Source: Spirochaetales bacterium (lineage in GTDB: Bacteria; Spirochaetota; Spirochaetia; JAGLYY01). From it: a DNA stretch of 9,813 nt. The DNA lies in NCBI GenBank assembly GCA_023131935.1, contig JAGLYY010000014.1:1-9813 (forward strand), read 5' to 3'. The notes beneath the pieces were generated by a model, which saw only the letters and a program-made list of their open reading frames with translations, was not told where the DNA came from and did no database searches. A program made the translations under genes and the position numbers. Positions 5,772 through 9,813 of this stretch are shown here, one piece after another (position 1 is the stretch's first letter; each line of letters begins with the position of its first letter).

Positions 5772-6950
5772 TTACTCTATCCTCACCTCAGGCTTTCCAT
5801 CAACCTCAACCCGGGAAGCCCTGATAAGCCCCTCCTGCTCCATAGCGTTCACTTCAGCAATCACATCGTATTGGGTCCTGTTCACGGTCTCCTGACTTAT
5901 GTCCATCCCCGCAATTTCTTCCTCCCATCTGCGCTGTTCATCCGACAGAAGTACTGAGAGTATGTTGCTTCTTACTTTCTTCTCCACACCGAAAAGGGCA
6001 CGCTTTAGAAGACGGCTATCCACCCGATCATGAAGCTTCTTCAAGGCTGACTTATCGAAAAGAATTAAATCCTCGAAAACAAACATATTCCTTTTTATCG
6101 TAAGAGAGAATTCGGGATCTGAGTTATCCAGTTCTTCAACGATTCGGATTTCTGTTTTTCTATCCACGTAGTTAAGGATCTTGATAAAATCATCCAGATG
6201 GAGCTCCGCCTCGCAATCCTGAACAAACTCCTTACCCTCCCGGATATACCCGATCGCTTCAAGCAGGGGAACCGGAAACTTTATGTACTCCTTCACCGCC
6301 CTGCAGAAATCCATTTGGTTCTTCAAGGACAACCTTTCTAACACATAGGCTCCCTTTGAAATCGTTTCAACTGTCTTCATGATGTTCTCCTTCATTCTGT
6401 TAAGTTCTTCGGGAGGGAAATCGAATCTATGGTGCAGTATTGGCAATAGTCTCTTCAGGTCCTTGCGGGCTTCAAAAAGCCTGCTTTTTACCAGTTCTAC
6501 AGAGATGCCGCAGAGAGCGCTGATCTGGTCATAACTCAACCCGGAAAAATACCGGAGCTGGACCACTTCACGTTTCTTCTCCTGCAGGGAATCGGCCGCC
6601 TTCCTGCAAAGAGTCTCATGACACTCCCACCTGTCGAGATCTTCCGGTTCTACCGCGGGAATTTCCTGATCCGCTAATGCCCTCTCAGTAATCCTGCTTC
6701 TTTTCCGGTAGTAATCCCTTAGCTTATTCCTTCCGATAGCATACAGCCAGGGAAGGAACCTGGAAGAATCCTCAAGGTGTTTGATGGAAAGAAATGCCTG
6801 AAGAAAGGTCTCCTGTATAAGCTCTTCGGCATCCTCTCTATTACCTGTTTTGGATTTCATAAACCCCAAGAGAGTTACTTCTGCTGAAGTCACCAGTTCA
6901 CCAAAGGCCCTGGCACTACCATCTCTGGCTTCCCGAACTATCTCCTGCAT
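5772..6950 (-). CDS. ECF-type sigma factor fused to a FliG-like domain
   Basis: The 392-residue protein is twice the length of a normal ECF sigma factor. Residues about 7-82 are region 2: AFGELV, then DAEELIQETFLQAFLSI for core RNA polymerase and -10 contacts, then FLPWLYAIGRNKLRDYYRK. Residues about 112-168 are region 4, with the helix-turn-helix LSYDQISALCGISVELVKSRLFEARKDLKRL. From about 225 the sequence resembles FliG, the flagellar motor switch protein: ILNYVDRKTE (258-267), DPEFSLTIKRNMFVFEDL (278-295) and VDSRLLKRALFGV (310-322) align in order with the FliG middle-domain end, the MFVFED hinge and the C-terminal domain, which runs to about 378 (EGLI). The fusion may let the sigma factor bind a partner or sense a state. 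The ATG at 6950 has an in-frame TAG just before it and GGAGG 11 nt upstream. No anti-sigma gene is adjacent. Confidence 0.85.
   Translation of the reverse strand: MQEIVREARDGSARAFGELVTSAEVTLLGFMKSKTGNREDAEELIQETFLQAFLSIKHLEDSSRFLPWLYAIGRNKLRDYYRKRSRITERALADQEIPAVEPEDLDRWECHETLCRKAADSLQEKKREVVQLRYFSGLSYDQISALCGISVELVKSRLFEARKDLKRLLPILHHRFDFPPEELNRMKENIMKTVETISKGAYVLERLSLKNQMDFCRAVKEYIKFPVPLLEAIGYIREGKEFVQDCEAELHLDDFIKILNYVDRKTEIRIVEELDNSDPEFSLTIKRNMFVFEDLILFDKSALKKLHDRVDSRLLKRALFGVEKKVRSNILSVLLSDEQRRWEEEIAGMDISQETVNRTQYDVIAEVNAMEQEGLIRASRVEVDGKPEVRIE
6378..6392 (-). promoter_or_regulatory. Internal ribosome binding site and ATG in the sigma-FliG gene
   Basis: AAGGAG (6392-6387) lies 6 nt before an in-frame ATG at 6380 (codon 191). 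Initiation here would give a roughly 202-residue protein without the sigma domains but with the whole FliG-like part. This signal is better spaced than the one at the main start. The purine-rich codons could have arisen by chance. Confidence 0.4.
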
Positions 6951-7010
6951 CTATTCGTCATCCTCCACTAATACAGATGAAAGAAATGGAAAAAAGTTGG
7001 ATTTTTTATT

Positions 7011-7046
7011 AAAAAAAGTACCGCCGGCAGAGAATCCCTGCCGGCG
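7011..7046 (-). terminator. Intrinsic terminator after the AraC-type gene
   Basis: Perfect 9-bp arms, CGCCGGCAG (7022-7030) and CTGCCGGCG (7038-7046), enclose a 7-nt loop. On the minus strand the hairpin is followed closely by a run of seven T (7017-7011). It lies 10 bp after the AraC-type stop codon. It separates that gene from the sigma-factor gene, which must therefore have its own promoter in 6951-7010; none with a clear consensus is visible there. Confidence 0.9.
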
Positions 7047-7055
7047 TTCGTTCGA

Positions 7056-8060
7056 TTAGAGCGGTTTAACGGAAGTATAAATGTCTACCAGATGTTTTCC
7101 CTCAGGATGTTCTTTCGGCTCATTCAGATAGAGTTCGTAGCATGGGCCGTCAGCCGCCTGGTATCCGCTCTCCGGGAGCCAGATTCCATAGAGCGAATTC
7201 CATGCTGCACCATACTGGTCCTGATCAATTTCAAAGTGACCAATGGCGAATTTCCCGCCGGGAATCTTCATACTTCCAATGTCACCTCCGGTTTCTGTTC
7301 CTTCGGGAACAACGAGGCACACACTTATCCGCAGTTTCTCCTCTTCGGTTATCTCCGGTGAATCGTGATAGATAGTGAGCATTTTGGTTTTCGGAAAATT
7401 AATCAGATTCCGGGGACCCGCCCATTTCATAAGCTTGCCGAAGAGACCTTCGAAGAGTTTTGAGTCTCCGGCATAAGGCCCGATGTGTCTGACATAGGCA
7501 ACATTCATTTCCGGGACTTCCTTCACATCGACTGAGAAATCGATACCATTTTTTCCTTTCATCTTAATCCTCCATTGCTGGTTGTTGTTACCAATATAGG
7601 AGGTTGTGATACTTGATGCTTCCCTTCCTTTGCTTCCCTGTTGATCTGTTTTGCTTTCCTTTTTGCTATTCTTGCTACGCTCCCGCCACCCCCCTTTTCT
7701 CCATTCAGAGGGGCTCATTCCATAGGCGGTCCGGAAAGATCTGGAAAAGGGGGCGGAACCGGAAAACCCGCAGTCCAGGGCGATATCTGTTACCGGTCTT
7801 TCCGTTTCGCATATTAAGAACCCGGCGGCTTTCTGAACTCGAAGCCGCTGGATGTAAGATGACAAGGATTCCCCAATGATCGACGAGAAAATACGATGGA
7901 AATGAAACCTGGAAAAGTTAGCGACCCCTGCCAGCACCTCTAAGGTGAGCTGTTCGCAGAGATGTTCATCGATATAGTCTATGACCCGGTTGACCCGGGA
8001 GATATACTCTTTTCGAAGATACTGACTCCCAAGGTTATCGTAACGCTTTTCTTCCTGCAT
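7056..8060 (-). CDS. AraC family regulator with GyrI-like ligand domain
   Basis: A 334-residue cytoplasmic transcription factor. The N-terminal part (about 20-120) is an AraC DNA-binding domain with two helix-turn-helix units: LTLEVLAGVANFSRFHFHRIF (38-58) and VTDIALDCGFSGSAPFSRSFR (90-110), ending in the signature YGMSPSEWR. A charged, low-complexity linker (about 122-172, rich in K, S and Q) leads to a GyrI-like/AraC effector-binding domain (about 174-334) with VRHIGPYAGD (190-199), the conserved Glu309 in CYELYLNEPKEHPEGKH, and LVDIYTSVKPL at the end. This arrangement, HTH first and GyrI-like second, is that of Rob/SoxS-like and related drug-sensing regulators. The ATG at 8060 follows AGGGGGCG. 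The 8061-8156 spacer shows no clear promoter, so cotranscription with the upstream gene is possible. Ligand and target genes are unknown; no efflux gene is adjacent. Confidence 0.92.
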   Translation of the reverse strand: MQEEKRYDNLGSQYLRKEYISRVNRVIDYIDEHLCEQLTLEVLAGVANFSRFHFHRIFSSIIGESLSSYIQRLRVQKAAGFLICETERPVTDIALDCGFSGSAPFSRSFRTAYGMSPSEWRKGGWRERSKNSKKESKTDQQGSKGREASSITTSYIGNNNQQWRIKMKGKNGIDFSVDVKEVPEMNVAYVRHIGPYAGDSKLFEGLFGKLMKWAGPRNLINFPKTKMLTIYHDSPEITEEEKLRISVCLVVPEGTETGGDIGSMKIPGGKFAIGHFEIDQDQYGAAWNSLYGIWLPESGYQAADGPCYELYLNEPKEHPEGKHLVDIYTSVKPL

Positions 8061-8156
8061 TTGCGCCCCCTATTCCCCGCCATTTTTCAGACTCTCTATA
8101 ACTTCTTCAGTTCGCCATTCATACAGGAATTATCACCTTCTTTCACAGTTAATACC

Positions 8157-8495
8157 TTAATGATCGCAGAGGTTATCACCTGTTTGTAATTCATTCCGCA
8201 GGAATTTCTCTACAAGAATTCGCGGCTCTTCAACTCCGACACCTATTGAAACATCAATATTATTCTGTTTGAATAAATCCTGAGCCTTGACGCCCATACC
8301 GCCGGCTATAATTGTATTAACACCCTTTTCAGCTAAAAATGCCGGGTAAGTTCCAGGTTGATGTACGGGAGGATCTACAAAGAACTCCTTTGTAACCATA
8401 TTGTTTTCCACTTCGATGATTGCAAAACATTCACAATGACCAAAATGCACGCATAATTTTTTATTTTGTGTTGGAACCGCAAAAATTCTCTTCAT
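8157..8495 (-). CDS. NifX/NifB-like iron-molybdenum cofactor-binding domain protein
   Basis: The 112-residue protein is a stand-alone dinitrogenase iron-molybdenum-cofactor biosynthesis domain of typical length. Family hallmarks are MKRIFAVPT with the HFGH motif (17-20) in the first strand-turn region, VDPPVHQPGTYPAFLAEKGVNTIIAGGMG (40-68), and the C-terminal ending NLCDH, with Cys110 and His112 as possible ligands. Related proteins (NifX, NafY, the C-terminal domain of NifB, and small archaeal homologs) bind iron-sulfur or FeMo cofactor precursors. Small homologs occur widely in anaerobes that do not fix nitrogen, often near MRP/NBP35 ATPases, so nitrogen fixation should not be assumed. No nif gene is visible nearby. 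The start at 8495 has GAGGA 6 nt upstream, and a promoter lies in the spacer before it. Confidence 0.88.
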   Translation of the reverse strand: MKRIFAVPTQNKKLCVHFGHCECFAIIEVENNMVTKEFFVDPPVHQPGTYPAFLAEKGVNTIIAGGMGVKAQDLFKQNNIDVSIGVGVEEPRILVEKFLRNELQTGDNLCDH

Positions 8496-8543
8496 AGTTT
8501 TCCTCTTATCTATTGTTTTTTTGAGACACCATTTTGTCCCTTA

Positions 8544-8573
8544 AATTTATTTCACTTATATGCCTAATGTCAA
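8544..8573 (-). promoter_or_regulatory. Promoter for the NifX/NifB-like gene, TTGACA-18-TAAATT
   Basis: A consensus -35 TTGACA (8573-8568) is followed after 18 bp by TAAATT (8549-8544, 4/6 match). This predicts a leader of about 40 nt before the ATG at 8495. A short dyad, GGGACA/TGTCTC (one mismatch), lies near the predicted start site at 8525-8540. Confidence 0.5.
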
Positions 8574-8580
8574 GCAAAGA

Positions 8581-9813
8581 TTATGATTTTTTCAAGCAAG
8601 TCTTAATATGCACTCTTTCTTCATTTGTAATGTTAAAAATGTCGTAAACAATATTATTTAATATTTCAAGGTATTCCTGTTCCTGTAAGTTCTTCTCAAC
8701 ACAAGAAAGTAAATCTTCTCTATCCGTATCATTTAATATCGGGAAAGGCAATTGCTCAATGTGACCTCTTAGAATCTTTATTGTATTAAATTTCTTTTTA
8801 AAATAAAAATTATACAGTTCGGAATTAAGAAAACCAAGAATTACATATATATGATAATTTTTTATTTCAGGAATCAATATATTAGCGCTATTAAGAGTCA
8901 GGCTGCCTTCATTGTCATAAGCAAAAACCAAATCACTTGAAATAAACTTGTAGATCAATTTTTCTTTTGCCCGATACTTATCGGCTGGCGCGACTTGTTG
9001 AAAAGCATTAGGATTAAATTTAATAAAACTGGAAGGCTCAGACAAACGAAATCTGTTAACATCAGGACCTCTATATATTGGTTCATTTTTTTCATTTTTT
9101 TCATCTTCTAAGATTTTTTTATTATCACCTGTTACTATACCCAGAGCCCACCCCGCATTATTTCTGAGAGTTACACTATTACAAGAATCAATCTTTTTAA
9201 AAATATCCCGGGTTATTTCATCAACATAAATATCAAATAAATAATTGCTATTTGCTAAAAAGCTGTCTTGCTTAACCGAATATTGTTTTTTTTCTCTTAT
9301 GACAGTTATTTCGTTATCCTTGGGTTTTGATTTTATCATCCTCATAGTAATTACCGATGAAAGAACGTTTTTAAACTTTTTACCAAGGATTTCTATATTT
9401 GATATAGTAGTATTTTTAAGAATAAATTCACGTATATCAGCGTGTGTCCTGACATTTGATATTGATTCTGGCAGTACAAACGACATTTTTCCATTATCTT
9501 TAAGCATTTTATATGATTGACAAATAAAGAAAGAAAAGGATTCCCTGCTGTTTATTTGTGGAAATTTAGACCTGATTTTTTTTAAAATGCTTCTCTCATA
9601 CTTCGCGCCCCATGGAGGATTTGTTGAAATAATATCAAAATATGAATTATAATTTATTTTTTCATTAAAGAGTTTTGAAGAATCATTCATTACCAATGTA
9701 TTCAAATGAAAGACATTGGGGGTAAAATCAATGGTATGGTATTTTAATAATAAATTTGTCTTTGCAATTTCAACCGCGTTTCTATCGATATCAAACCCAT
9801 ATATATTCTCAGG
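8581..9813 (-). CDS. Eco57I/TaqI-like adenine-N6 DNA methyltransferase, N-terminus cut
   Basis: The frame is open from the right edge to a stop at 8581, giving about 410 codons; the start and the SAM-binding motif I are outside. The visible N-terminal residues ENIYGFDIDRNAVEIAK match the region after motif I of Eco57I-type methylases. The catalytic NPPW (codons 9621-9610, in DIISTNPPWG) is motif IV of adenine-N6 methyltransferases, followed by KMLKDNGKMSFVLPES. The C-terminal half has YRGPDVNRF, KLIYKFISSDLVFAYDNEG, LTLNSANI, LGFLNSELYNFYFKKKF and IKILRGHIEQLPFPI, typical of a TaqI-like target-recognition domain. It therefore probably belongs to a type IIG or related restriction-modification enzyme; whether an N-terminal nuclease is fused cannot be seen. 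A TTG at 9705 is not the start. The gene is strongly AT-rich, consistent with horizontal transfer. Confidence 0.9.
   Translation of the reverse strand, partial: PENIYGFDIDRNAVEIAKTNLLLKYHTIDFTPNVFHLNTLVMNDSSKLFNEKINYNSYFDIISTNPPWGAKYERSILKKIRSKFPQINSRESFSFFICQSYKMLKDNGKMSFVLPESISNVRTHADIREFILKNTTISNIEILGKKFKNVLSSVITMRMIKSKPKDNEITVIREKKQYSVKQDSFLANSNYLFDIYVDEITRDIFKKIDSCNSVTLRNNAGWALGIVTGDNKKILEDEKNEKNEPIYRGPDVNRFRLSEPSSFIKFNPNAFQQVAPADKYRAKEKLIYKFISSDLVFAYDNEGSLTLNSANILIPEIKNYHIYVILGFLNSELYNFYFKKKFNTIKILRGHIEQLPFPILNDTDREDLLSCVEKNLQEQEYLEILNNIVYDIFNITNEERVHIKTCLKKS

Noticed and set aside
8095..8130. Short upstream reading frame (MNGELKKL) before the AraC-type gene as a leader peptide
   Set aside because: The possible ribosome binding site is too far away (about 14 nt) and there is no attenuator-like structure nearby.
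9703..9705. TTG as the start of the DNA methyltransferase
   Set aside because: The frame stays open to the window edge and the upstream residues (ENIYGFDIDRNAVEIAK) are conserved family sequence, so the gene starts outside.

Overview
This 9.8 kb bacterial window holds nine protein-coding genes, all on the minus strand, so transcription runs from high to low coordinates. Two genes are cut by the window edges. I see no rRNA, tRNA, CRISPR array or transposase. The organism cannot be named from the sequence. Shine-Dalgarno sites, TTGACA/TATAAT-like promoters and a FliG-related domain suggest a motile or formerly motile bacterium. A spirochaete or an anaerobic Bacillota would fit, but this is a weak inference. 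Base composition is patchy: the two edge genes, marR and most spacers are very AT-rich, while the TIM-barrel, sigma-factor and AraC genes are close to balanced.

Layout, low to high coordinates (the reverse of transcription). Positions 1-3281 form a MarR-controlled efflux cassette: a MarR repressor (2779-3246), a MATE multidrug transporter (1248-2579, with its N-terminal codons apparently in another frame up to 2638), a small SAM-dependent methyltransferase (703-1233) and a truncated alpha/beta hydrolase (1-634). The same operator-like dyad lies over the marR promoter and over the likely transporter promoter, as expected for a repressor that controls itself and its pump (compare the known mepR-mepA pair of Staphylococcus aureus). 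Positions 3381-4244 hold a sugar-phosphate isomerase/epimerase-like TIM-barrel protein between two imperfect 24-bp direct repeats. Positions 4355-5557 encode an AAA ATPase of the DUF4143 type, preceded by a promoter embedded in a large inverted repeat.

Positions 5772-6950 encode the most unusual product: an ECF-type sigma factor whose C-terminal half looks like the middle and C-terminal domains of the flagellar switch protein FliG, with a well-placed internal ribosome binding site near the domain junction. Next come an intrinsic terminator, an AraC-type regulator with a GyrI-like ligand domain (7056-8060), a small NifX/NifB-like iron-molybdenum-cofactor-binding protein (8157-8495), and the C-terminal part of an Eco57I/TaqI-like adenine DNA methyltransferase that runs off the right edge (8581-9813).

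Several genes (marR, the TIM-barrel gene, the ATPase) lack a Shine-Dalgarno sequence. For marR and the ATPase the predicted transcription start falls at or almost at the start codon, which suggests leaderless mRNAs. No gene-free stretch exceeds 300 bases; the longest (5558-5771) contains two strong inverted repeats and a promoter.
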